A DNA stretch of 64,000 nt from CAYNEI01 sp964396185 (GCA_964396185.1 CAYNEI010000004.1:34297-98296); one strand, 5' to 3'; shown: positions 25,432 to 34,506, numbered from the stretch's first letter. Made by a program: numbers and translations. Notes: a model not told the origin generated them from the sequence alone.

Positions 25432-25441
25432 CGTATAAAGT
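25432..25441 (-). promoter_or_regulatory. TATA box of hflX
   Basis: ACTTTATACG on the minus strand, about 34 bases before the hflX ATG at 25402. A short 5' leader of several bases is expected. Confidence 0.55.
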
Positions 25442-25479
25442 CCCTCCTGGGGGACCGTTCTCTGAACAAGTTGTTACTT

Positions 25480-25725
25480 GCGTGAACTTGTAAGATGGAG
25501 ATAAAATCCTCCTTAAACTCGAAACATTTTCCATTTCATCCGGGGGCCTCCATTGACCACTGGAGCGAAGGTTTCCGCTGGATCTCCTCTATAGGGTTGA
25601 CATATACACATAGTTTATAATCGTTTATCGGGGGCGGTGGAGATCTATCGGAATCTCCAGTGGAAAAGAAGGGGTCGCCGAAGTCCGAACATTTTCGAGG
25701 GGAAGCCCGGGAAATGTTTAAGTCC
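25480..25725. other. Putative replication origin with ORB-like elements and AT-rich unwinding stretch
   Basis: Gene-free region beside orc1/cdc6. CTCCAGTGGAAAAGAAGGGG (25655-25674) matches the archaeal origin recognition box layout: dyad-like core plus G-string. On the other strand AGATCCAGCGGAAACCTTCG (25566-25585) and a core CTCCAGTGG (25557-25565) face it. Between them is an AT-rich stretch (25590-25630, with ATATACACATAGTTTATAATC), a good duplex-unwinding candidate. GGAGAT/ATCTCC arms at 25639-25644 and 25653-25658 add a palindrome. Inverted ORBs flanking an AT-rich core next to orc1 is the textbook archaeal origin arrangement. A TATA-like ATGTTTAAG (25713-25721) probably serves orc1. Confidence 0.75.
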
Positions 25726-25833
25726 GAAGCGGCCAGTGGTCGCCTACACGCCGAGCCCGCCGAGGGACCGTGTGACCTGAGGGCCTTGAGGGGGTACCTC
25801 GCGCACGGGGCGCACAGCTGCATTGCAGGAGGA

Positions 25834-27099
25834 GTGAGCACTCTGTCACGTCAACGTCTATTCGATCCGTTCCTGAACACGGAACCGATCTTCAAAAACC
25901 GCGAGGTACTGCGGCCGTCCTACACACCGGACGACCTTCCCCACCGGGATGACCAGATCGACCAGCTCGCAAGCGTGCTGGTCGCTGCTGTGCGGGGTGA
26001 GACGCCCAGCAACGTCTTCATCTACGGCAAGACCGGGACCGGGAAGACCGCGAGCTGCAAGTACGTGGGCAACGAGTTGGTGAAAGCGGGCAAGGAGAGG
26101 GACGTGCCCATCCACTTCATCTACGTGAACTGCGAGGTGGTCGATACCCAGTATCGTGTGCTAACGCACATCACCAACCACCTGATCACGAACTGGAACG
26201 ACCGCGTCCCCTTCACGGGCTGGCCTACCGACGAGGTGTACGCCAAGCTGCGCAGGCGCATCGAGGAGCAGGACGGGAGCGTCGTGATCATCATCCTCGA
26301 CGAGGTGGACAACCTCGTCTTCAAGGATGGCGACGGGCTGCTCTACAACCTGTGCCGGATCAACGAGGAGCTCGAGACCGCCAAGGTCAGCCTCATCGGC
26401 ATCAGCAACGATCTCCGGTTCACGGACTTCCTGGACCCGCGCGTGCGCTCGTCGCTGGGCGAGGAGGAGATCATCTTCCCGCCGTACAACGCCGAGCAGC
26501 TGCGCGACATCCTGGATCAGCGGGCCACCATCGGCTTCCACGAGGAGCGCCTGGATGACGAGGTCATCCCGCTCTGCGCGGCCTTCGCCGCCCAAGAGCA
26601 CGGGGACGCGCGCCGCGCGCTGGACCTGCTCCGCGTGGCCGGCGAGCTGGCCGAGCGCGAGGGCAAGCCGCGCACGCTGAGCAACCAGGTGCGCAAAGCC
26701 CAGTCCAAGATCGAGCTCGACCGCATCACGGAGGTCGTGCGCACGCTGCCCATGCAGTCCAAGATCCTCCTGCTCTCCATCCTGCTGGGCGAGGAGGCAG
26801 GCGGAGGCACCGGCCGGCGCAACGCGCTGATCACGGGCGAGGTCTACGACACCTACAAGGAGCTCTGCCGGCGCGCGGACGTGGACGTGCTCACCCAGCG
26901 CCGGGTGACCGATCTCATCAGCGAGCTCGACATGCTCGGCCTGGTCAACGCGAAGGTCAAGTCCAAGGGTCGCTACGGCCGGACCAAGGAGATCCAGATG
27001 AGCGTCCCGCTGGATGGCACCAAGTCGGTGCTCCGCGAGGACGCCAGCATCGACGCCGTGGCCGACTACAACCCGCGGCGTCAGGCCAAGCTCGTTTAG
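25834..27099 (+). CDS. orc1: Orc1/Cdc6 replication initiator
   Basis: 421 residues from GTG 25834, a normal length. The AAA+ core has Walker A GKTGTGKTA near residue 64, Walker B IIILDEVDNL near 155, sensor-1 GISNDLRF and the initiator-specific motif region. The C-terminal winged helix (LITGEVYDTYKELC and QRRVTDLISELDMLGLV) binds origin DNA. FDPFLNTEPIFKNREVLRPSYTP is the usual N terminus, so the 58 upstream in-frame codons are rejected; GGAGGA abuts the GTG. The ORB-like elements directly upstream are the expected binding sites, giving autoregulation and origin activation in one place. Confidence 0.95.
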   Translation: MSTLSRQRLFDPFLNTEPIFKNREVLRPSYTPDDLPHRDDQIDQLASVLVAAVRGETPSNVFIYGKTGTGKTASCKYVGNELVKAGKERDVPIHFIYVNCEVVDTQYRVLTHITNHLITNWNDRVPFTGWPTDEVYAKLRRRIEEQDGSVVIIILDEVDNLVFKDGDGLLYNLCRINEELETAKVSLIGISNDLRFTDFLDPRVRSSLGEEEIIFPPYNAEQLRDILDQRATIGFHEERLDDEVIPLCAAFAAQEHGDARRALDLLRVAGELAEREGKPRTLSNQVRKAQSKIELDRITEVVRTLPMQSKILLLSILLGEEAGGGTGRRNALITGEVYDTYKELCRRADVDVLTQRRVTDLISELDMLGLVNAKVKSKGRYGRTKEIQMSVPLDGTKSVLREDASIDAVADYNPRRQAKLV

Positions 27100-27575
27100 A
27101 CTGTCGGACGGAATGTTCGGAACCCGCGTGAGCCCCCGGCCGTGCCCACTGCACCGCCACGGCCGAGGGCTCACTCTGCGGGCCGGCCACCTGGACGCTT
27201 GACTCCGCGATGAACCCAGGCCGCCGACCCGGGTCCTCGAAGTACGCTCTTCTCACGGATCGGAGATCCGTGGAAGTTCCACGAACGTCCCGCGTTCGTG
27301 AGAACCGCGTACTCCTTGCGGCCCGGCTCGACGACCTTCAAGCGCCAACTGACCGGCGCAGGTCCCGCACATCCCGCCTGGCAGTCTAGCTCCGCTGTGC
27401 CAAGAGATCGCGGCTGCGCCGCGTGGCGCCGCCGCGATCTGGGCGCGGCGAAGCCGCGATTGTGTAGCGAGTCCGGGCGTCACCCAGGCACCACCGGACT
27501 CGCGTAACCAACAGGTTGCCCCGGGGTAAACGTTATAGGTCCGCCAAAGGCCTGCGTGTTTTCCGGAGGCGTCAC
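27100..27575. repeat. Gene-free palindrome-rich tract downstream of orc1
   Basis: No gene is supported. Five strong inverted repeats are visible: GTGAGCCCCCGGCCGTG (27128-27144) with 27158-27174, 16 of 17 pairs; CACGGATC (27254-27261) with 27265-27272; CACGAACG (27280-27287) with 27293-27300; AGATCGCGGC (27405-27414) with 27431-27440; GCGAGTCCGG (27467-27476) with 27494-27503. The first probably ends the orc1 transcript. The end of the tract holds a CGTTATAGG TATA-like box (27529-27537) for the next gene. Confidence 0.7.
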
Positions 27576-28478
27576 ATGCTCCAGGCCCACAGCGCGCTCA
27601 TCACCGCTCTCCTTCTCGTCACGTCCGTTGGTGTTGCCATTGCCGATGGCCCTCACGACGACGCCGGCTCTGGCCAGGATGCCGGGGATACGCCCGAGGA
27701 TGCTCTTGAGCTCCCGGACATCGGGGTCTACCAGGGCAACCTGACGCCGCCTGACGATGCCGACTGGTACACCCTCAAGGCCGGCCACATCTCGACCTTC
27801 CCCAACCCGTCACCCGACCGCGATATCCCCGCCTGCATGGAGCTTGGCGTGCGAAGCCAGGCGGCAGCCAACGTCACGCTGCTACTGCGCAACGGGACGG
27901 ACCGATCCATCGAAGCCCCCGTGTTCGAGAGCCAAGATCTCCGGCTCGGGATCGCAGCCCCGCACCTGCGCTCCACCTTCATCGGCCTGGAGCCCCGGGA
28001 TGGGCTCCCCTCCTTCGGGAGCTACACGCTCGATCTCGCTGCTTTCGGGCCACCCGACAAGGACGACGGGGACGCTGGCTTCGGTCGCGACGTAGGCGGC
28101 ACGCCTGAGACCGCAGCCGACCTGCCTGGGCCGTGCCTGCCCGGTGTTCTTCAGAAAGGGGATGCCGATGCTTACAACTTCGAGGCCAACGCCGGCGACG
28201 GGCTGGTGCTCTCCCTGGTCCACCCCATCGGTCCCGACTTCGACACCATCCTCATCGCTCCCGACGGCACACAGCGCAACCTCACCCTCCAGGACGGCGA
28301 TCTCGAGACGGTCGCTCTCGACCAGGACGGAACGTGGACGCTCCAGTTCGTCTCCACGGGCGGGAACACCTCCCTCTACCTGGCAGGGGTCAGCATCATC
28401 GGTGACTGCAGCACCGGTTGCCTCATGGAGCAAGTCGAGGAGGAGCCGAAGCCCTGCCGACCGGGTTGCATGGAGTGA
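27576..28478 (+). CDS. Secreted protein with two PPC-like domains
   Basis: 300 residues from ATG 27576, with GGAGGC seven bases upstream and a signal peptide ending near IADG. Two similar modules begin DDAGSGQDAGDTPEDALEL and DDGDAGFGRDVGGTPETAAD, each followed by a beta-rich stretch with DADWYTL or DADAYNFEA. This is the pattern of bacterial pre-peptidase C-terminal (PPC) domains. The C terminus is Cys-rich (CSTGC and CRPGC). A related N terminus occurs in the 36983 protein. It is immediately upstream of the kinase gene (5-base gap), so it may be the extracellular ligand-sensing partner of the kinase. Confidence 0.75.
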   Translation: MLQAHSALITALLLVTSVGVAIADGPHDDAGSGQDAGDTPEDALELPDIGVYQGNLTPPDDADWYTLKAGHISTFPNPSPDRDIPACMELGVRSQAAANVTLLLRNGTDRSIEAPVFESQDLRLGIAAPHLRSTFIGLEPRDGLPSFGSYTLDLAAFGPPDKDDGDAGFGRDVGGTPETAADLPGPCLPGVLQKGDADAYNFEANAGDGLVLSLVHPIGPDFDTILIAPDGTQRNLTLQDGDLETVALDQDGTWTLQFVSTGGNTSLYLAGVSIIGDCSTGCLMEQVEEEPKPCRPGCME

Positions 28479-28483
28479 TCTCC

Positions 28484-30580
28484 ATGCTGCTGGTCTCTCT
28501 CAACAGCCTGACATCGGGCTGGGCCATCGCGAGCGCGCTGGCCGTGGCCGGGCTGGGGCTCAGTGCCCTGGTCGGAGGCCACAGCCGCGCCCGCGGGGCC
28601 CTTCCCTTCGGCCTGTTCGCCATCGCTTGGGGCGCCCAGATCATCACCATCAACGTGGCCGGCCTGGTCGAGGGCCAGGTCCTGGCCACACACCTCTACC
28701 TCATCTCGCTGGCCGCCTGGATCGTGCTGCCATACTTCCTGACCGAGTTCGCAGCCTCCTATGCCCCACAACGCACGACGGGCTGGCTGTGGCGCCCCCT
28801 GCGCGCGGGGGCCGCGATCCTCGCGTTGACCGGCGCCGGGTTGTTGCTCCTCCAGCCGAGCTTCCTCTTCCAGGGGGTTACGCTCTCCCAGGGGGTTTGG
28901 AGCCCCGTGTGGGGTCCTGGCTACTTCTACGTAGCCCCTGTGCCCGTGTTCGCAACGCTGGCCCTTGCGCTGTGGGCGCTGTGGTCCTGGGTGCAACGGG
29001 CGCCCACCGAGCGGGCTCGGCGACCGGCCACGGCGGTCCTGGCAGGCCTGGCGCTCTACGCTGGCTTCGCCTCGTCCAACAACCTGGTGGTCTTCGGGTC
29101 CTTCGTGGACGGCCTCCCCGCGCTCTCCATGGGGCTCCTGCTCGCGGCTCTGGCCACGCTGGCCATCCTGTGCGTGGTCCTGGGGGTCATCGGGCTGCGT
29201 CTCTCAGCCAGGGCCGTGCTTCCCGAGGAGGCCCGCCGCAACCGCTGGCTCTCCATCGCCCTGCTCGTACCGCCAAGCTGGGGGGCCATCGAGGCCTGGC
29301 TCGTGCTCGGGCCCCTGGCGCCCTACCCATGGTTCACCACCGTGGGCCTCTGGCGCCTGGCAGCCGTCGGTGCCATCGCCTACGGCCTGGCCCGCTGGAG
29401 GACCTACGATCTTCCCCAGCGGATCAACCGCGCTGCTGGCGATGCCACCGGCTTCGCCGGCGCCACCGCGGCGGGCGCCACCTTCTATGCCGGGACCACG
29501 CTGCTCTTCGCCGGCGCCGTCGCGCCGGTGGTCGGGGGCGTGACGGTCACGGCAGCCGCTCTCTTCCCCAGCGTGAAGTTCGCGCGCCGGCTCTTCGGGG
29601 GGGACCCGGAGGACAACCCGGTCGAGCGCGAACGGGAGCTCTTCGAGCAGCGCGTGGACACGTACCGGGCTGCCCTCGAGGACGCCATCGCGCGCGGCGA
29701 TCTCGCTGAGGATGAACAGTTCCTGGCCGCGCTGCGCGAGCGGTTCGACATCACTGATCGCGAGGACCGCATCCTTCGCTACTACGCTCGCCTGGCCGTG
29801 GTCCCCACCGACCGCCGCGACACCACGGAAGCCTACGACCGGCTGCGCATCCTCGGCGAAGGGGGCGCTGGCCGCACGTGGCTGGCCCGTGATCGGGCCC
29901 GCGACCGGCTGGTCGTGCTCAAGGAGCCCCTAGAGCGCTGGCACCAGGAGCCCGCCATCCTGCAAGCGGCCAGCGAGGAAGCCCGCCTGGCCGCCAAGGT
30001 GCGCCACCCCCACGTCGTCGAGGTCGAGCGGGTCGTCGAGGATGAAGGCCGACCCGTGCTCGTGATGGAGCACATGGAAGGCGGCTCCCTTGCTGATCTG
30101 CTGTCCAACCAGGGCGTGCTCGAGTGGCGCCGGGCCGTGGCCATCACCCACGATGTGCTCGAGGGGCTCCAGGCCGTTCATCGCCAAGGCATCATCCACC
30201 GGGACATCAAACCCGCCAACGTGCTCTTGGACGGAGCCGGGGCCGCCAAGCTCTCCGACTTCGGGATCGCTGCACCGCGATCCTCGGCCGGGACCCGCGT
30301 CCAGGGGGGCAGCGCGCCTCTGGGTACCGAGGCGTTCATGGCCCCCGAGGTGCGCGCGCAGGCCAGCACGGGGGACGAGTGCTCGGATGTGTGGTCCACC
30401 GGAGCCCTGCTCCACAGCTGCCTGTACGCAAGCCCGCCCAGCGAGGGCGTGCGCGTGGAGAACGATGTGCCCGAGGAGCTCACGAAAGTCTTGGCCCGCG
30501 CGTTGGCCACCGACCCCGAGCAGCGCTTCGGAAGCGCGCACGAGTTCGCCCAGGCGCTCGGGCGAACCATCGGAGGGTGA
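28484..30580 (+). CDS. Membrane-anchored eukaryotic-type Ser/Thr protein kinase
   Basis: 698 residues. Residues 1-360 contain about nine or ten membrane helices, and a short coiled region follows. The kinase domain (about residues 450-698) has GEGGAG (457), catalytic Lys in VVLKEP (475), HRDIKPANVLL (571-581), DFG (592) and APE. This is an active-looking PknB-type Hanks kinase with an unusual polytopic N-terminal sensor instead of a single helix with PASTA repeats. ATG 28484 follows the secreted protein stop by five bases, with GGAGTGATC before it. Its stop overlaps the start of the winged-helix/FHA gene, the probable effector. The in-frame extension upstream overlaps the previous gene and is rejected. 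Confidence 0.93.
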   Translation: MLLVSLNSLTSGWAIASALAVAGLGLSALVGGHSRARGALPFGLFAIAWGAQIITINVAGLVEGQVLATHLYLISLAAWIVLPYFLTEFAASYAPQRTTGWLWRPLRAGAAILALTGAGLLLLQPSFLFQGVTLSQGVWSPVWGPGYFYVAPVPVFATLALALWALWSWVQRAPTERARRPATAVLAGLALYAGFASSNNLVVFGSFVDGLPALSMGLLLAALATLAILCVVLGVIGLRLSARAVLPEEARRNRWLSIALLVPPSWGAIEAWLVLGPLAPYPWFTTVGLWRLAAVGAIAYGLARWRTYDLPQRINRAAGDATGFAGATAAGATFYAGTTLLFAGAVAPVVGGVTVTAAALFPSVKFARRLFGGDPEDNPVERERELFEQRVDTYRAALEDAIARGDLAEDEQFLAALRERFDITDREDRILRYYARLAVVPTDRRDTTEAYDRLRILGEGGAGRTWLARDRARDRLVVLKEPLERWHQEPAILQAASEEARLAAKVRHPHVVEVERVVEDEGRPVLVMEHMEGGSLADLLSNQGVLEWRRAVAITHDVLEGLQAVHRQGIIHRDIKPANVLLDGAGAAKLSDFGIAAPRSSAGTRVQGGSAPLGTEAFMAPEVRAQASTGDECSDVWSTGALLHSCLYASPPSEGVRVENDVPEELTKVLARALATDPEQRFGSAHEFAQALGRTIGG

Positions 30581-31278
30581 CCGACACGGTGGCCGACCAG
30601 AAGGAGATCAAGGAACTCGCAGAGGCCTTCTTCGCCCTCTCCAACGAGCGCAGGCTCCAGCTCCTCTTCATGCTCACGAACCCACGCTACCGTGAGGAGA
30701 TCGCCGATGAGCTCGGCGTGTCCCGCCAGGCCGCGACCAAGCACATCGAGAAGCTGCTCGAACACGGCTTCGTCATCGAGCTCCAGGGCTGGCGCAAGAC
30801 CGGGCCCGTGGAGGAGTACCGGGTCAACCCCAAACGACTGTTCAGCTTGGGGATGACGCTGGCTGATCTGGGCAAGCTCGAACCCCACGGGGGCCCGCAG
30901 CGCGCAGGCGCTGAGCCCACCCAGGTCGTGGACGACGCGGGCCCGGGAACCGAGCGGTCCACCGCCTCCCAGCATGCCCACCTGCTCATCCTCAACGGCC
31001 CGGACGCTGGCGAGCGCTTCGTGCTCGAGGGCGAGGGCCCCCGCTGGACGATCGGCCGCGAGGAGGACCGCGACCTCGTGCTCGACCACGACCCGTACAT
31101 CTCCGGGAGCCAGTGCGAGATCCAGCTCGCGCCCGAGGGCCACGCGATCGTGGATGTGTACAGCTCCAACGGCACCTTCGTGAACTTCGGTCGGCTTCCG
31201 CACGGGGGCCGCACCACCCTGGACGCCGGGGATGTCATCGGCATCGGGCGCAGCTTCCTGGTCTACCAGCGCGGCTGA
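30577..31278 (+). CDS. Winged-helix/FHA-like two-domain regulator
   Basis: 233 residues from GTG 30577, overlapping the kinase stop by four bases (GTGA). Residues 8-90 are an ArsR-like winged helix (ALSNERRLQLLFML, then EEIADELGVSRQAATKHIEKL). After a polar linker, residues about 130-230 form an FHA domain: WTIGREEDRDLVLDHDP, ISGSQCEI and YSSNGTFVNF. FHA domains bind phosphothreonine. The GR and SSNGT-x-x-N elements are present, but the usual SxxH is S-G-S-Q, so the histidine is missing. Coupled translation with a Hanks kinase suggests the kinase phosphorylates this regulator or a partner, changing transcription. The DNA targets are unknown. Confidence 0.92.
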   Translation: MTDTVADQKEIKELAEAFFALSNERRLQLLFMLTNPRYREEIADELGVSRQAATKHIEKLLEHGFVIELQGWRKTGPVEEYRVNPKRLFSLGMTLADLGKLEPHGGPQRAGAEPTQVVDDAGPGTERSTASQHAHLLILNGPDAGERFVLEGEGPRWTIGREEDRDLVLDHDPYISGSQCEIQLAPEGHAIVDVYSSNGTFVNFGRLPHGGRTTLDAGDVIGIGRSFLVYQRG

Positions 31279-31364
31279 CTCGGCCTGGCATCGAGCAACC
31301 CGTCGGTTGCCCACGCGTGGCCTTGATGACCCGAGGGGGGCTGGCTGGAGTGGAGGCACTCCAC

Positions 31365-31985
31365 ATGCACCGCAGAACCCTCATCGTGTTGGCGAGCTTG
31401 ATGGTCACTCTAGGGATCGTCGCGCCGGCCTTGGCGCAGTCCCAGCAAACCCGTCACCTGGATGCGGACACCGATGGCACCGCTGTCGACAGGCGAACCG
31501 GCGAGATGTTGGACGCGCTGGTGAACGTGACCGGGGACGTCACCATCCAGGACACGGATGATGGCGTGGATCGCACGGCGTTCACGAAGGGCCTGACCGC
31601 AACAGCCAACGTCACGGTGAACGGGAGCCTCTACACGATCCCCGTGGGCATCGTGGGCGAAGGCACCTCGCTTGTGCAGACCGGCGTGTCGGCCGACGGG
31701 TGGCGCCTGCACGTCCAGGGCGTGGGCGTCCAGGCCTCGGACAGTGACGACGATCGGCCCGGCCAAAGGGATCACCCCCACCAGGACAACCACCCCGGAA
31801 ACGGGCAGAGCGCTGACGATGGCGAGGACCCCGCGACGGTTGCTGTGTTCAGCGGGAACCTGACGCTGATCGGGTCCGAGGACGGCGGCTACGCAGCCAA
31901 CGGGGAAGCAACCCTCACGGTGGTCGATGGCAACGAGACCACGGCGTACAGGCTGGCTTACCGGGGCAGCGCGACGTTCGACTAA
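31365..31985 (+). CDS. Secreted protein of unknown function with DHPHQ-rich insert
   Basis: 206 residues from ATG 31365 (MHRRTLIVLASLMVTLGIV), signal peptide ending at ALAQ. The mature part is beta-rich with several NVT/NGS sites. A hydrophilic His/Asp insert (DHPHQDNHPGNGQSADDGE) near residue 145 may be flexible or metal binding. I do not recognise a family. It follows the kinase/FHA module after 86 bases and may belong to the same regulon. Confidence 0.7.
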   Translation: MHRRTLIVLASLMVTLGIVAPALAQSQQTRHLDADTDGTAVDRRTGEMLDALVNVTGDVTIQDTDDGVDRTAFTKGLTATANVTVNGSLYTIPVGIVGEGTSLVQTGVSADGWRLHVQGVGVQASDSDDDRPGQRDHPHQDNHPGNGQSADDGEDPATVAVFSGNLTLIGSEDGGYAANGEATLTVVDGNETTAYRLAYRGSATFD

Positions 31986-32012
31986 GCGAGCGGACACCGC
32001 TGGACCGACAGC

Positions 32013-32020
32013 CTTTAACC
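32013..32020 (+). promoter_or_regulatory. TATA-like box of the subtilase gene
   Basis: CTTTAACC centred about 27 bases before ATG 32043, used to select the start of the protease. Confidence 0.45.
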
Positions 32021-32042
32021 GCTCATGCCATTCGATGGCATG

Positions 32043-34433
32043 ATGCGTGGGAGGCTTTCCAGCGGTTCGCTCGTCATCGTGCTCGCAACGCTCTTGACCG
32101 TCCCGGCCGGGGCCACGTTCGACTGGGCCGCAGCCGACCCCCCGGTGGCCGACGCGCCCCTGAGGGCCCCTGCTGAGGAGCCGGTCACCGCCATCGTGGC
32201 CTGGGGCCCTGGCCTTGGCGTCCACGGGTCAGCCGGCGTACCCGCCGTGCTCGACCAGGTGACCCTCACCCATCGCTTCGAGACGTTCCCAGGGGTCGTC
32301 GTCCAAGCCACCCCGTCGATGCTGGCGTCCCTGGCAGAGGCGCCGGGGATCACCTACGTCGAGGAGGACAAGCCGGTGGCCTTCAGCCTCGACTCGGCGA
32401 CCGAGGCCTCCCGGGCCCGCTCGGTCTACCAGGGCGGCGATGGGCTCGATCCCATCGTCGACGATCAGGGCCGCGCCCTCGACGGCTCGGGCGTCGGCAT
32501 CGCCGTGGTCGACTCCGGGCTGGATGGCACCCACCCCGATTTCCTTGCCGACGGCAAGGTCGCCGGCAACTTCCTGGCCACTCTTGCCGGGGTCGTGCCT
32601 GGTGGGATCTACACCGAGCGCCTCTCCACCCACGGGACGCGCCTTGCTGGCATCGCTGCTGGCACGGGTGCTGCCAGCGGCGGGCAGTACGCCGGTGCTG
32701 CGCCGGGCGCGACGCTCTACAGTTTCTCGATCCTGAACGCCCAGGACTACCGGGCCACGCCTGCTGGCCAGAACGCGCCGACCAGTGGCTCCACCGTCTC
32801 CGCAGCGGTGGCCCTGGATTGGATCCTGGCCCACGGGGACGAGCAGGACCCCCCGATCCGGGTGGTGAGCAACTCCTGGTACTGCGCCTGGTTCTCCTGC
32901 AGCCTCGCCGACCCGAGCCACACCCACATCAAGCTCGCCAGCGCGCTGGCCGAGAACGGCACGGTGGTCACGTGGGCCACGGGCAACTTCGGCAAGGCGA
33001 GCCGGGCCTCGCTCCACACGGTGCCCGAGGCGCGCAACCCGACGCCTGGGATCATCGGGGTCGCCAGCTACGACGATGGCGACGTTGGCGTGCGCGCCGG
33101 CTGCACCGCCGACATCTCCGCCAGGGGCAGAGCCGATCTCCCCGAGACGTGGCCCGATCTTGCCGCACCTGGCACCTTCGTGACCACCACGAACGCGCTC
33201 TTCCTGAACACCGATGCGCGGGTCCACGACGCCCGCCGGGCCTACGACCGCGCGGAGGGGACGAGCGCCGCAACCGCCCACATGGCAGGCATCGCCGCGC
33301 TCATGCTCCAGGCCAACCCGACCCTTACGCCCGGGGAGGTCGAGTACTTGCTCAAGTCCACGGCGACCAAGCTCGATGAAGAGCGCTGCGGCATCGAGTA
33401 CGTGAGGGCGGATCCCAGCCACCTGTGGGACGGGGCGAACTACGCCAGCGGCCACGGCTTGGTCGATGCTCGCTCGGCCGTGGAGGCGGCCCTCGTGTTC
33501 ACCGGCATCCCTGAGGCCCCGACGGAGGGCCCTGAACCGATCCCGGAGAACTTCGCGCCGGCTCAAGACGGCGTGGTGCCCAGCGAACGCTTCTACCTGG
33601 CCGGTGAAGACGGGCTCGTGACCGAGCGCGACTTTGGTGATGGCCACAGCTCGGGGGTGCTCGGACCCACCGACGAGGTCACCTTCGTGACCGCACCGTT
33701 CAACGACAAGGTCGTCTTCGACGGCTTCGATACGAGCCTCTGGGCCGACATCCACTTGGTCACACCGGTCACCCGGTTCCAGCAGGGCGGGTTCACGCCT
33801 GGGGGCCTGTGGGCGACGCTTGAGCACGTGGACGCCGACGGAACGGTCCAGGCCAGCCTCACGGATCTGTCTGGGTTCACCTCCTCGGCGGCTGGTGTGC
33901 CAAGCGAGCACGACCTGATCGGCCTCACCGACGAGCCCATCACCGTGGAGCCCGGCGAGCGCCTCCGGCTCCGCGTCGGGATCGAGGACCCGGGTGCGGC
34001 CTGGGAGCTGCCCGAGCTTGTGCTCCACTGGTCGCTCCACTGGGGCTCGGCGGACACCCCCTCGAGCATCGCCATCGGGGACCATCTGGAGCACACACCG
34101 CCCGGGGGCTACGCGGACTGCCGCCGCAACGCGCCGGCGGATTGCGCCTGGATGGATGAGGACCACCCGGCCCCCCCGTTCAAGTGCGAGGCCACGGGGT
34201 CGTTCAAGCTGACCTGGACCGGGCCCCCTGGCTCGCGCGCCGTGCTGGCCTGCTACGACGCGGTGGCGGTCTGCGAGATCCCTGGCGACGCGGGGGATCC
34301 GTGGCAGACGTGCGAGTCCTACACCCAGCGCATGGGCGCCTCGGTGCTCACCCGCGAGACGGTGTGCCTGTTCGAAACACCGGATGGTGCAGCCGACGGG
34401 GTCGGGAAGTGCGAAGTGATCCGTGACGACTGA
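32043..34433 (+). CDS. Secreted subtilisin-like serine protease (S8)
   Basis: 796 residues. Signal peptide (MRGRLSSGSLVIVL), inhibitor-like propeptide with FPGVVVQATPSMLASLAEAPG, then the S8 catalytic domain: Asp in AVVDSGLDGTHPDF near residue 160, His in LSTHGTRLAGIAAG near 199, oxyanion Asn in WATGNFG and catalytic Ser in EGTSAATAHMAGIA near 416. The usual Pro of GTSxAxPH is Ala here. The C-terminal 320 residues are beta-rich with several Cys and end without an anchor. It probably degrades extracellular protein or processes neighbouring surface proteins. Start: ATG 32040 or 32043, with CTTTAACC 27 bases upstream (leaderless). The ORF continues to an ATG at 32025, which I reject on that spacing. 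Confidence 0.9.
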   Translation: MRGRLSSGSLVIVLATLLTVPAGATFDWAAADPPVADAPLRAPAEEPVTAIVAWGPGLGVHGSAGVPAVLDQVTLTHRFETFPGVVVQATPSMLASLAEAPGITYVEEDKPVAFSLDSATEASRARSVYQGGDGLDPIVDDQGRALDGSGVGIAVVDSGLDGTHPDFLADGKVAGNFLATLAGVVPGGIYTERLSTHGTRLAGIAAGTGAASGGQYAGAAPGATLYSFSILNAQDYRATPAGQNAPTSGSTVSAAVALDWILAHGDEQDPPIRVVSNSWYCAWFSCSLADPSHTHIKLASALAENGTVVTWATGNFGKASRASLHTVPEARNPTPGIIGVASYDDGDVGVRAGCTADISARGRADLPETWPDLAAPGTFVTTTNALFLNTDARVHDARRAYDRAEGTSAATAHMAGIAALMLQANPTLTPGEVEYLLKSTATKLDEERCGIEYVRADPSHLWDGANYASGHGLVDARSAVEAALVFTGIPEAPTEGPEPIPENFAPAQDGVVPSERFYLAGEDGLVTERDFGDGHSSGVLGPTDEVTFVTAPFNDKVVFDGFDTSLWADIHLVTPVTRFQQGGFTPGGLWATLEHVDADGTVQASLTDLSGFTSSAAGVPSEHDLIGLTDEPITVEPGERLRLRVGIEDPGAAWELPELVLHWSLHWGSADTPSSIAIGDHLEHTPPGGYADCRRNAPADCAWMDEDHPAPPFKCEATGSFKLTWTGPPGSRAVLACYDAVAVCEIPGDAGDPWQTCESYTQRMGASVLTRETVCLFETPDGAADGVGKCEVIRDD

Positions 34434-34473
34434 TCCGGGCCACAGGGCACGCAAGCCAGGGATGGCTCGGTAA

Positions 34474-34480
34474 CGTTATC
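34474..34480 (+). promoter_or_regulatory. TATA-like box of the 34507 membrane-protein gene
   Basis: CGTTATC centred about 30 bases before ATG 34507, consistent with a leaderless message. Confidence 0.45.
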
Positions 34481-34506
34481 CGGGCCCGGCGCGGTCTAGG
34501 GGGCCG

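Noticed and set aside
30577..31278. Assigning the FHA module as fully functional phosphothreonine reader
   Set aside because: The histidine of the SxxH motif is not present, so binding is uncertain.
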